Shown one piece after another: positions 45,907 through 56,689 of a DNA stretch of 64,000 nucleotides (its first letter is position 1; each line of letters opens with the position of its first letter). The notes under the pieces were generated by a model. It was not told the DNA's origin, searched no databases, and saw only the letters and a list, made by a program, of their open reading frames with translations. The stretch is taken from contig CM037846.1 in NCBI GenBank assembly GCA_021234535.1, forward strand, positions 19,361,814-19,425,813, written 5' to 3'. Both the position numbers and the translations under genes were made by a program. This DNA is from Stichopus chloronotus (Eukaryota; Echinodermata; Holothuroidea; Aspidochirotida; Stichopodidae).

Positions 45907-46796
45907 ATAATTCTCAAAGTTTTGGGCAGGAATTATTAATGGTAGTAAATATAAGCTTTCATACACCTAATTGTACAATCTCTTAAGAACCCTGCATGAG
46001 AAAGGTATTTAGAGTTCTGGATTGATCATACAGGTTAAAAGTATTCTTGATTGTTCTGGTATATCATATGTTTGGAATTTTGCGATTAATAATAATGAAA
46101 CTCTTATTGACATTAATTGGCTTAAAAATATATTTAACAGGATACTTTCTGATATCTATGAGCAAGATTGGCTCTCAGAAGTGTTCAATAAGTCTCAGTG
46201 TAAGAACTACCGTATATTCTTAAGACAAAATAGGAACTAGAAAGATGTCTTGTTTGCTTATCTATTTAAGACCGTATAAATTTGTGCAAGTTCCGATGTG
46301 CTAATCACAAACTTCCTGTTGTCACTGGAAGATTCCTCAACATCACTTTTAACGAAACAATTTGTCACTATTGTAGTACCGAGAAACTAGGGGATGAATT
46401 TCACTACTTATTTGAATGTAATAGGTTTCAGAAGGAAAGACAAATTTACTTAAAACGTTTTCTTACAGTTAAACCAATGCAATCAAAATGAGGCAACTCT
46501 TTCAGACTAGGGAAAGATCCATTCTCAAAAATCTCACTAAGTTTGTAATTGTTATTATGAATTCCTTTTGCTGATTTTTTACCTTTCTGTTAGGCTGGTG
46601 GCTTAGGTCTCTCGCTACCTTCAACCTTCCCAGGTCACACTTGTGTTTCCTGTTTGTGTTTTCTCTCTTTTTCTCTTTCTTATTTTGTAAATTTTGTAAA
46701 CTTGTATTGTTTTTTTCGCTTTTTGCAACTTTTTGTAAATATTGTTTTATGAGTCTCACACCTCAAGAGAGGTTAACACTAAGAATAAACAAACTG
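45907..46796 (+). pseudogene. 5'-truncated LINE 3' end, inserted after the duplication
   Basis: This stretch is absent at the matching point of copy B (near 55465). It codes for the last part of a LINE ORF2 in broken frames: INWLKNIFNRILSDIYEQDW (about 46110-46170), then KFRCANHKLPVVTGRF, CHYC and GDEFHYLFECNRFQKER (46282-46440), the C-x2-C..H..C zinc-binding tail typical of these RTs. The 3' end AATAAACAAACTGAAACTAA fits a LINE tail. It is truncated at the 5' end as usual for such insertions. Junctions are within about ten bases. Confidence 0.75.
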
Positions 46797-47022
46797 AAAC
46801 TAAAATACTAATTTGTGTTTGATGTGCCCTGCAAGGTGCACAGCTTTTGTGTACACGTCTTGGAATTTTCCGCAACTCCCAATCACGGACTATTCCAATT
46901 TTATACGTTCTAACTGTAGCGTTTATAGGCCTATACTGCAGCCATTTATTGGACAATAAAGCACAGGAAATTGTGTGAAGGTAAGAATATGTTTGCAGTT
47001 CAGTTGCGTTCTCTCTGATCTA

Positions 47023-47464
47023 TGGCAAGCCATTTTAACATTTACCCCCTATTTTCACTTAAGTGAAATACATTCCACTTAAGTAAAATTGCATTCCACT
47101 TATGTAAAATAGGCGACATTAGGTTAGGTTAGGTGGCATTGTATTCTACTTAAGTGAAATTGTATTTATATTAAGTGGAATACAATTCTACTTAAGTAGA
47201 ATAGCTTGCCTATTCCACTTAAGTAGAATACAATTCTACTTAAGTAAAATACAATTTCACTTAATGGAAATGCATTCCACTTAAGTAGAGTTGAATTTTA
47301 CTTAAGTGTAATACATTGCCACTTAAGTAAAATACATTCCACTTAAGTGAAATTGAATTCGTCTGAAGTGGAATACAATTTTACTTAAGTGGAATGTATT
47401 TCACTTAAGTGGAATGTATTTCACTTAAGTGGAAATAGGGGGTAAATGTTAAAATGGCTTGCCA
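47023..47464. mobile_element. 442-bp palindromic TIR element filled with CACTTAAGTG units
   Basis: The ends are a perfect inverted repeat of at least 32 bases, starting TGGCAAGCCATTTTAACATT and continuing TTACCCCCTATTT. The whole interior is built from CACTTAAGTGGAATACATT / CACTTAAGTAAAAT units, themselves palindromic around CTTAAG, in about 17 copies. A CTGATC is next to each end (47015-47020, 47467-47472) but is offset by two bases, so a target duplication is uncertain. A GGTTAGGTTAGGT motif sits at about 47119-47131. No coding capacity. Confidence 0.75.
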
Positions 47465-47639
47465 CACTGATCGACTACCTGAGCAAGCGAGTGGGTATCA
47501 ATTGGTTCCTTCAAACGGCTTCACATTTTACTAAGTATTATGCATCTTTCCAAGTGTACCTGGTATGTTTGGTATACACATTAGCTGTTAAGTTTGATGC
47601 TGTTGGTGTGGGTGTCAATGCCATGCTATGTATGTCAGG

Positions 47640-48180
47640 TATATCGAAACAGCTTATTTGCAATGTTTTCACAGTTTGATCCTTGTTGACCTCATGTGAC
47701 CGTTGACCTCCACCAGAATCGATGGGGGTGTTGTACTCTATGTGGTATATCAAGGCACCAAATAAGACATTTGTCCAAGATTCAATTCTTAGGATACTGT
47801 GTTTACAATGTTTTAACAATTTGACCCCGTTGACCCCAAATGACCTTTGATCTCCACCAAAAACAATAGGTTTCTTCAACTCAATATTGTACACCTACAT
47901 ACCACATATGAAATTTGTCCAAGCTTTGCTTCTTGAGATATCATATTTACGATGTTTTCACAATTAGACCTCTGTCGATCCCAAATGACCTTTGACCTCC
48001 ATCAAATACAACAAGGTTCCTCTTCTCAATGTGGTACACCTACATACCAAATATGAGATCTGTCCAAGCTTCCCTTCTTGAGATATCGTGTTTACAAGGT
48101 AAGGCATCACAAACATACATACACACACGCGTACACACGCCATTACCATAGCATAGATTCCTTGCCTGCCTTCAGCAAGG
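47640..48180 (+). repeat. DR1-type 145-bp array with (CA)n and hairpin end
   Basis: Units have CCTCTGTCGATCCCAAATGA then CCTTTGACCTCCA. TGACCTTTGACCT is perfect at 47986-47998, with a one-base variant (TGATCT) at 47841. The last unit is followed by ACACACACGCGTACACACGC and the foldable ATTCCTTGCCTGCCTTCAGC..AAGG end near 48150-48174, the same end as in the 15.6-17 kb element, reversed. Confidence 0.6.
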
Positions 48181-48566
48181 GATAAAGAATTCCAACTGGT
48201 ATATCACATTGTCACACCTATGGCATTTCAGAGTTATTGAGAATTTTTTTCAATAACCAAATAGCCTTAAATATAATCTGGTGAAATAGTTGGCATCTTT
48301 CTATGCCATAAAATGTGCTAGAGTGCATGAAAAATTCCAACTGGCATTTCAGTTTTTCTGACTATCATCACTTCTACACTTTATCATGCAAAATTCGTAT
48401 TTCAAATTTATTGGGACAATTTTTTCATTACTCGGTAATGTTAGACACAATCTGGTGCAATAGTATACATCTTTCTACGTTACAAAATGTGCTAGACTGA
48501 GAATTTTCTGACTTTTTTTGGGCAGGGGCTGAAACACCCCCACACCTCCCTGTCACGACGGCCCTG
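48181..48566. repeat. Copy of the 190-bp repeat of 38-39 kb, with terminal CGACGGCCCTG
   Basis: It contains AATTCCAACTGGTATATCAC, ATAAAATGTGCTAGAGTG, AAAAATTCCAACTGGCATTT and AATCTGGTGCAATAG. It ends CCCTGTCACGACGGCCCTG at 48566, the complement of CAGGGCCGTCGCGACC at about 38450. The opposite end is not clear. Confidence 0.5.
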
Positions 48567-48869
48567 AAAACCATCTTTATTTTAAACACGTCAGAGAAAC
48601 AGAACCTGTGATCAACGTCTGTTTATTCTTACTTATTCTTTGCTAGTTACAACATCAATGAACAAGTATTCCAAAGTACACTCACATATACAAACAAACA
48701 CACCATTGCATTAACTTTGGCAAGACACCAGCACCAACACATACCCACAAAGGCGACGCCACTTTTTCCTACAAGAATTTCTTTTAAAACTAGAATGGTT
48801 TACACAGCAAAAAACCCCTGAGAAAACAAATGGCTTGAGTATAATTTATATCCTTTATAAGGCATCAAA

Positions 48870-49450
48870 GACTTTAAAGGAAACATCTTAAAAGTTGAAC
48901 AAATTAATGCAGAAAATACGACATGTTTAGAAAGACACTGCTTTCATCACGCAGGTACAAACTGAAATAGATTCTAATATTGGAATTTTTAACAAATTGC
49001 AGAAACAGAAAATGTGAAAAGCAGATTAAAGGAACAAAGTGAACAACAGACTACTGAGCTGTTTAAGTTGGTTTCTCCCAGCTGATGTGTAGACTTGCTT
49101 TTATCCAAAGTTGGAGTTTAGTGGGAGCTGAGTTGATAACTTTGAAGGAGTTTTGATTGCATTTGCGAGTGCAGTTTGGAGATTTGCTGATGTTCTTGTC
49201 AGATTTTAGGTGCTCAGAAATGCATGTTACCAAGTGTCAATGGGTTTCCCTATGTAGCTAGCATTACAGCTTGTGCAATTGAATACACATACCACATGTG
49301 ATTTAAGTCTATTTCAGTTTGTACGTGGTGATGAAAGCAGTGTCTTTCACAACATGTATTCTCTGCATTAATTCATTCAACTTTTAGATGTTTTTTTTTT
49401 AATCTATGGTGCCTGTTATCCATATACTTGCAAGTTTTGTGCTACACAGA
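48870..49450 (-). mobile_element. Short Penelope-like copy with inverted terminal repeats
   Basis: The left arm (about 48883-48975) and right arm (about 49311-49400) are inverted copies: TGAAAGCAGTGTCTTTC.. on the right faces GAAAGACACTGCTTTCATCA on the left. Between them, on the minus strand, LKSHVV..NCTSCNASYIG and LANAIKT mark a shrunken GIY-YIG region like the 41.2-41.5 kb copy. Inverted pLTRs are typical of Penelope-like elements. The ribozyme-like core is mutated in both arms. Confidence 0.6.
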
Positions 49451-51814
49451 CGATTTGATAATTCAGATTGTAGGGACAAACTTGGGCTCTGTTGCATCAG
49501 AGTGGTGCTACAGCTTCAACCCAAAAATGAGTCAGAATCCCCAATAGTAACTAAAATCGTGAAGGATTAATTCAAAAAATGTCTCATTTATATTTCATTT
49601 TACTTCCAGCTACTTTATTCCTTTAATTGATAGAATTCTGGACCAATGGGACAATCATGAATATCAATTTTTCCACACTAAGGTGAATTATCCTTCACCT
49701 AAGTGAATCTCAAAGCAAAACATGACAAGTCATCCCATAAGTGTAGTTGACAAATAATGAAATAAACTCAGAAATAATATAATCAGGACTCCTGACTAAC
49801 ATCATAAAGATGAAGTTGGGGCATTTTTCTCACTTTATTTTTTTTCTGGAAGATGATAGCAGACTTAAGTCTTTACATTACACTCTCTAGGAAATAAAAA
49901 TGACTGTAGTTATAATAGTGGTCTTTGTAGGACTCTATGTCAACATTTCTATGGGGACCTTTTGCTTTGGTGATCTTTTGAACAAATCGCTGAGTCTCCA
50001 ACAACATGTATATGCACAATTTTAACTTCAATAGATTATTCAATGGAGGGATGTATGGTGTTCTGCTAAAAGAAAGTATATGCTACTGTTGTAGTAACAA
50101 CATGACTATCATAGGTTGCTTGGTCTCTTGAAAAATACAATTGTTACTCCAGTTCAGCACTGTATCTTCAAAAAATCGCAGAAAAAGACTCATACTGAGA
50201 CAAAGAGAATATCCTAAAGCATTACATACTGACCTAACGACCGACATATGGTAGCCTCTATATCTTTTGTGCTGGTGACTTTCTCCCTTCACACATGTAA
50301 AAGATCTTCCATGTGGGAAAAACTTAAACAATTAAAGAATCCACAGCATTGCAAATCTCATCCTTAATGCTTCAAAAATCAATCAGTCTCTCATACACAA
50401 TTCAGACTGCATATCCAAATGTATGCTTATTTGCACACTAGCTACATTCATGGGGACTGAATGTAGAGAATGTGCAAGTAGGCCATACATTGTTATTTGC
50501 GACATTTAGTTTTGCAATTCTTTAATACACTGGCAACATGTAAAGATCCCAACATATACCCAACATAGTATAGTGAACTATTTCATGACCCATTTAACTC
50601 TATTAAGGCCTCCACTTACTCCTCATTCCAGATGTGTTTCATGTACTCCTGGTGAGCTCTGAGCTGTATACATATGTATAGATCAGTGAGTGAAGGCTAC
50701 CCACTCTGATTTCTGCTTTGCTGCCACATTCTTTGCAGACTTATTGTGGTATAAACGGAGCAATATTAGATGTGCTTCCAATTGACCTTTTGTTCTTGTT
50801 TTCCTATGCAAAGATTTGATACTTAGGATTAATGTATGTCCCTGCCATCATATCGATATTCAGTGCTCCTATACTTTTATAGAACAGCATGTACTTATAT
50901 CAATGGTCACTGTTCCTTTATGTGTATAAGAACACATGCTCATAACATTGTATATGCGCATACTAAAGTGATACTGATATGGGCTTTTCTTGGGAAATGT
51001 ATTCCAAATTACGACTGATATTGTACACTGAAGGTCTATGTGTGAAGGCACAATGGCTCTAATATCATTAAATGTTGTTCACATAGGAAATTACACAGTT
51101 CATAATTTGTCACTTTTTGTAGACTTTACCATGATTATACAAACACCAGAGACATCTCATAGAAAGACAGTTAAAGAGGAAATATCTTGGAAATTCATAA
51201 AATCTCATTACTTTTAATGATAGAGGAGAATGCACTATGATGAGATTCCATTCCATGACCCTATAACTCTGTTAAAATATTCATTAGTCCTAAATATATG
51301 AATATTCATTTGTAAATTACACATGCTTTGCCAATAAACATGACATGTAATACCCCCTGCCATACAGCTCAAGAAAGCCTTGACATTGGATTGACACAAC
51401 ACAACTACTCTAAGAGAATGAAGTTGAAAATGACCATGTAGATCATCACAGCATGAGGTGATAAACCTGACCTAAGGTGAAGAGGTTTTGCAACAAGTTT
51501 AACCTCATTTAAACGTAGAAATGGTGTGGTTACAGAAAATGGCTTAGCAACAATTCAGCATGATTTAGACTAACGACACAGTATTGGGTCAAAAAAAAGA
51601 AAGAAAAGGCCGCTTCTACTATGTTTCAGTATTAAACTTTGTCTGGCAGCATTTTTAGTGATATATCTTTATGCAAGAAAAGACCTGCACAGGAGAACAG
51701 TACTACCTCACATCACAATTGTAAATATTTACCTCAATGGGAATTTAGTCTTTAAATAATGACATCATTACTAACTTTGGTCAATGGCCAAATATGACTG
51801 GCATCTAGGCAAGA
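49451..51814. other. Repeat-poor intergenic stretch
   Basis: No gene, repeat family or tract was recognised. It lies just downstream (minus strand) of the candidate terminal exon at 51815-51922 and is the cleanest unique-looking region in the window. Confidence 0.35.
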
Positions 51815-51922
51815 AATATAAAGTATCATAATCCTTTATTGAAGTAGACCCTGTTCCCCTTCAAGCCCCTAGTCTTCATTTCTTCTTGAAGTTCTTCTTC
51901 CAAGCTGGAAACTGCCAAGGAA
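51815..51922 (-). CDS. Candidate terminal exon of a small unknown gene (stop and poly-A signal)
   Basis: On the minus strand a pyrimidine-rich run ending CTTTGATTTCTATTTTCAG lies just before 51922. The exon has two bases of a split codon, then PWQFPAWKKNFKKK and TGA at 51878-51876. AATAAA follows at 51840-51835, 36 bases beyond the stop, so the 3' UTR would be about 60 bases. The basic, aromatic C-terminus looks real, but I do not recognise the protein. Another frame here is open longer (EELQEEMKTRG..) and is the main alternative. The exon end at 51815 is estimated. Confidence 0.4.
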
Positions 51923-52290
51923 CTGAAAATAGAAATCAAAGGTCAACATGACAAAAAATACAATAGACACCAATCCATCATTTTATATCAACAGCAAACT
52001 TGATGCAAACAGAAGTGATATCATTAACTGCTCCACTAACCCCTACCAATTATTATTTCTGCCAATGCTTTCTTGTTGAAGTTGTGATTATGGTTTTCTC
52101 AAATTCCTACATATTACTCCATATCACCTTTGACCTCCAAGTCATATTTTTTTTGCAGTTCTTTTTATTTTAACAAAGACTCTTAACCAGAATTAAATTA
52201 AGCTTTGATATAATGACAAAGTCTGTAACTTAAGGTTGTGGAAGATGCATTTTTTTGTACATTTTCAGGTACATACAAATAAGAAACATT

Positions 52291-55200
52291 TTAACCAGAA
52301 TGCAGGGATGCATTGCGGTTTCGATGATCTGATTGAGAGAATTTTTTGCAGAATCTGATATAATAGCATTAGTATGTGTCACATTGAGCTACGTATGCTT
52401 TATATGAAATATGAGATCTGGACAAGCTTCCTTCCTTGAGATCATATCTACATGTTTAAAATTTGATGCTTGTTGACATGGAATGACCTTTTACCTCCAT
52501 TAAAGACTAAATGTGCTAAATGAGATACAACCACACATTGAATAGGACATCTGTCCAAGCTTCCCTTCTTGAGATAATATGTTTACAAGAATTCCACACT
52601 GTGACCCTGTTGACTGCAAATGAGCTTTGACCTTCACTAAAGAAAATGAAAATTTTAGTAAATTCAATGAGATAAACCTACAATCAAATTGGGATATCTG
52701 CCCAAGTTTTCCTTCTTGAAATATTGTGCTTACAATAATTTCACAATTTGACCCCTGTTGACCTCAAATGACCTGTGACCTCTGCCAAAATCAAAAGGAA
52801 TCTTGTAATCAATGTGACACACTCACAAACCAAATGTGAGATTTGTCCAAGCTTTCCTCCTTGAGATATCGTGTTTACAAGGTTCTCACGATTTGACCTC
52901 TGTTGACCCCAAATGACCTTTGACCTCCACCAAAAACAATAGGCTTACTCTACCCAATGTGGTACACCTACATACCAAATATGAGATCTGTCCAAGCTTT
53001 TCTTCTTGAGATATCATGTTTACAAGGTTTTCACAATTTGACCCCTGTTGACTCCAAATGACCTTTGACCTCCACCAAAAATATAGGGTTCCTCTACTCA
53101 ATGTGGTACATCTACATACCCAAACACGAGATCTGTCCAAGCTTCCCTTCTTGAGATATCGTGTTTACAAGGTTTTCACAATTTGACCTCTGTTGACGCT
53201 AAATGACCTTTGACCTCCACCAAAAACGATAGGGTTCCTCTACTCAATGTGGTACACCTACATCCCAAATATGAGAACTGTCCAAGCTTCCCTTCTTGAG
53301 ATATCGTGTTTACAAGGTCGGGTGTCACAAACATACAAACACACACATACACACAACTTTGTTTTCCATTCATCCCAAGGACCTCATTGTGCTTTCTTTT
53401 GTTTTTTCTTCTTCAACCCTAACCTTAACAATAGATTGTCTATTGCTAAACTTGAGAGGACCAGAGAAATCTATTGAAGTTTCTACAGAGGACCTAAAAT
53501 CTATTGTTTCGGTCCTCGATTTCACCCGAAAGGGCATGCACACACACATACACTCATGCATGATTACAAAGGTTACAATTACATCAAAACCAAAAATGTG
53601 TTCAGTTTCATGTGTCTACTCTGCCTTAGAGTGAGCGTTGCATTAGCATTCATCCCGACTCTACTCACTGCAATGTTCCTTACTTCCTATAGCATACTTG
53701 GTACACCAGTAGCAGCAGTAACTTGAAATTTCATGAAATCACTGCTTACTACATTAATTACACAAACCATCTGGTTGTTGCACAGACATGTTCCCTGAAC
53801 ACGCAATGTCTATGTTAAGTTGATAACCACACACAGCCCTCTTGAGTAAGAAAAATTGCTGCATCAGTAAAAATGCTGAAGTGAAATGGCTTTACCTCGG
53901 CTAAAGTAAGTATTACCACAGCATCTTTAATAATGACTATTTTTACATGTCGCCATCATCAAATGGCAGGAAAATATCCGCTTCATCACTTTAATTCTGC
54001 CATCAATTAAGACCTGATATTTTCTGTAACAATTCTGGAAAAATATGCATTTGTTTCCTTATTAACAAAACAGTGAGGAATCCAGATACACTGAGTGACA
54101 AAATGCAACCATTAACTTGAAGAAATTAAGTGCCAAAAACATTGGGGGGGGGGGGTAGAGGGATGAGGATGGAAGATATTAGGAAGTTTTAAGTAGAACA
54201 TTTAGACGTGGCGGTAAATTCTTTACACATCCCCTGTGACTATAAGCCAATATGATTGAGTTTGGCCTCAAATGCATTGAGTTGGAGTTATGAAATTGTG
54301 TTGGTTTGTCGTAACACTGTTATATATGTTGAACTTTTCTCCACTCTTTTGTTAAGTTGAATATGCAAAGTTTTAGTGTAAAATAAGCCATACTTTTCCT
54401 GATGACCCAATATAAGCTTAGCAGTATATCAGGCAACATAAAGTACATTTTCAAACAGCTTGGGTCAAAATTTACTTGAAAATCTTTGTCTAGTCTGTTC
54501 CTGTACAGTAAGTGTAGGGCACCAGTAATAAATGTGTTGGCTAGGCTCTATCTCAGTATACGTATATATGGTAGGCTACAGCAAAAGTCCCAAGTCGTAC
54601 TGAACGAAAATATCTCGTAGAAGGAAACCTTCGAATTAAAGTTTGCAAAAATGATGCAGATTGCTAGTTTGGGGCCTTTTGCACATGCCATGCAAATGCT
54701 TTAGGTAGTTTTGACCGATTGAGATGTTTTTTGTACTTTGGACATTCGATCTTGTTTTCCCGAACATGTATAGGTAACTACAGTACCAAGTGTACACAGA
54801 CAACAAAACAGCATGTGAGATCCAAAGACGGTTTTTGTGACTGAAATGTCTTACTGCAGGGAGTCTAAGGCCTTAACAACACTCGCGTTTGCATCAACAG
54901 AAAGTTGTCTTTGGAATAGACGTTGGGTAGGCATTCGTTCCGAACAGTTCCGGCCATACTGCTTTGCATATGCGATGTACTGTATGTATGTCAGATAGTT
55001 TTATGGGCAGTATGTACTTGAGAGGAATCTATCATTCTATGCAACATTAATGAAACAGACAGGTGTGCAACTGACTGCAGTATAGGGAGATTGTATACGG
55101 AGATGGGCTCAAAACTGCGGGTGAAAACCTTATTTAGCTATTTTATTTTCCCCACTTGTACAACTGAGCTTTCTTTTTGGTGGGAATTACGGGGAAAATG

Positions 55201-55580
55201 TCACTCCATGTTTCATCAACACGAATGTTTTCCAATTTGTAGTAACAAAATGGAAACATGCATGCAATTCACTCCTCTTTTTGTTATTCTGATGTAGCTT
55301 ATATGGTGGCAAGTACGGCCACATCGGCCTTTCCCTGTTTTTCTAGGTAGGTGTATGGTATTTCGGAATACTCCTCGGTCTCACACTTTGCTTTTGTTTT
55401 TATGTCTTACAAACATTGCTGCTGATTTTGATGTTCCATTGTCACCAAGTTTTTTTCTTTTTACTAGAATGCAAATTTGTGTTCACGTGCCCTGCAAGGT
55501 GCACAGCTTTTGCGTACACAACTTGAAGAGGTTGTCTTGGAATTTTACGTAACCCCCAATCACGGACTATTCCAATTACA
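52291..55580 (+). repeat. Duplicated segment, copy B (keeps both empty sites)
   Basis: Counterpart of 42548-46910. It retains ACTACAGT once at 54777-54784, where copy A has the hAT-like element, and joins TTTTTACTAGAATGCAAATTTG directly near 55460-55480, where copy A has the LINE tail. It carries the extra 145-bp array at 52540-53350. Its left edge TTAACCAGAATGCAGGGATG is also the head of a DR1 composite repeat (a third head is near 61975), so the duplication may have been bounded by repeats. No open frame is shared with copy A. Confidence 0.75.
52540..53350 (+). repeat. 145-bp tandem array with DR1 motifs, then (CA)n
   Basis: TGACCTTTGACCT begins at 52914, 53059 and 53204 (spacing exactly 145), with TGACCTGTGACCT at 52769. 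Each unit also has GTGGTACACCTACATACC, GAGATCTGTCCAAGCTT, CTTCTTGAGATATCGTGTTT and AATTTGACC. The array ends with ACAAACACACACATACACAC. Open frames on the minus strand (52886-53373) come from the repeat. Confidence 0.7.
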
Positions 55581-56689
55581 CTATTTTTCACATGCCTGAA
55601 TAGACTAAGCACTTAGCTTTACTATGATACCAACTGCTAAAATGTGGAGTGACATTTTTAGCTGTTATGACATCATAAATCACTTTGCATATGGTAACAC
55701 CATGACAGTAACAGTGTGACAAAAGGTATGGTATTGTGTCTATACAAATGGCATTTTGCTATGAAAATCACTTTAGCCTAACTCTGTCATTTGCTGTAGG
55801 TATAGTTAACAAGTACACAAAAGAAGGCAGGGAGGTTTGTAGAATCCCTTGTCAAAGGTCAATTGAAAATATGTTACATTTTAAAATTGTATTACAAGGC
55901 TCTGGGTTAAATGGGGATGGAAATGGTCACAATCTGTCAACTTTCTAACTATCCATACTTGTCAGTAACATCTTTTACCACAAATAGCTTGCCACTGGTA
56001 TCAGCTTTAATTGTGAAGATGCATAACATAATACTCTGAACAATATAACAAAGCAGCTTGTGCCATATATGTCTGTTTGTCACCTTTCTACTCAAATGAT
56101 ATGAAGTTTTCTCCCTGAATTTGGCATTTCTGAAGAGGGACAAAGAAGCCATGCATCAAGGAAGTGTTCATCAAGTAATATAAATGAGTGTAAAATGATA
56201 ATTGACTACTGAAAGGTTGGATACAGAGATAAATGGAGTCTCCTCATTTACACTGATTATTGTAGACTGTTGCAAAATAAGCTTCAAGTCCAAATGGCTC
56301 GCCTGTATTGATAAGTGAGACAAAAATATGCAATAGCCTGGTAATATGGAGCTTTAAAACTCCTCCTAGATCTTCATTTCCTGTGTTAGGGCATCACACT
56401 GTTACCATCATGCTGTTACCAAAGAGTAACAGCAGGACAAAAGTTCACATCACTATAATACCAAATAGATTTTACCCATATTTTTACATGCATTGTATCA
56501 CCTTTTATCACTGTGATTTGCATCACTCATGAAAACATTTTACTCCTATCAGTATTCAAACTATAAAAATAATCTCCTCATTTTTTGTAACAGCGTGACA
56601 CTTTAAGTGACTATTTTAAGAGTATCACTGAAGCCTACAAAAGTCTAACATAAAAAAAAATCAACTCAATATGAGGAGAAAAGGTGGTT
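55581..56689. other. Non-coding stretch
   Basis: No gene or repeat family was recognised. Several GTAACANNNTGACA words occur (about 55700-55720, 56400-56420, 56590-56600) without a clear period. Confidence 0.3.

Larger units (their letters stand above)
42548..46910 (+). repeat. Duplicated segment, copy A (interrupted by two insertions)
   Basis: It aligns with 52291-55580. Shared landmarks in order are TTAACCAGAATGCAG, GATATAATAGCATTA, AATTACACCTTCC/ACAAACC..TCTGGTTGTTGCA, a G run (43579 / 54145), CCTGATGACCCAATATAAGC, AATATCTCGTAG, CAGGGAGTCTAA, GATGTTCCATTGTCACC and TGCCCTGCAAGGTGCACAGC. By eye about four of five bases match. Copy A lacks most of the 145-bp DR1 array found in copy B, and gained the elements at 44172-45260 and about 45907-46796. 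No gene is conserved in frame between the copies. Confidence 0.75.

Noticed and set aside
52886..53373. Minus-strand frames of 84 and 65 codons
   Set aside because: These are translations of the 145-bp tandem array; their internal repeats have the array's period.
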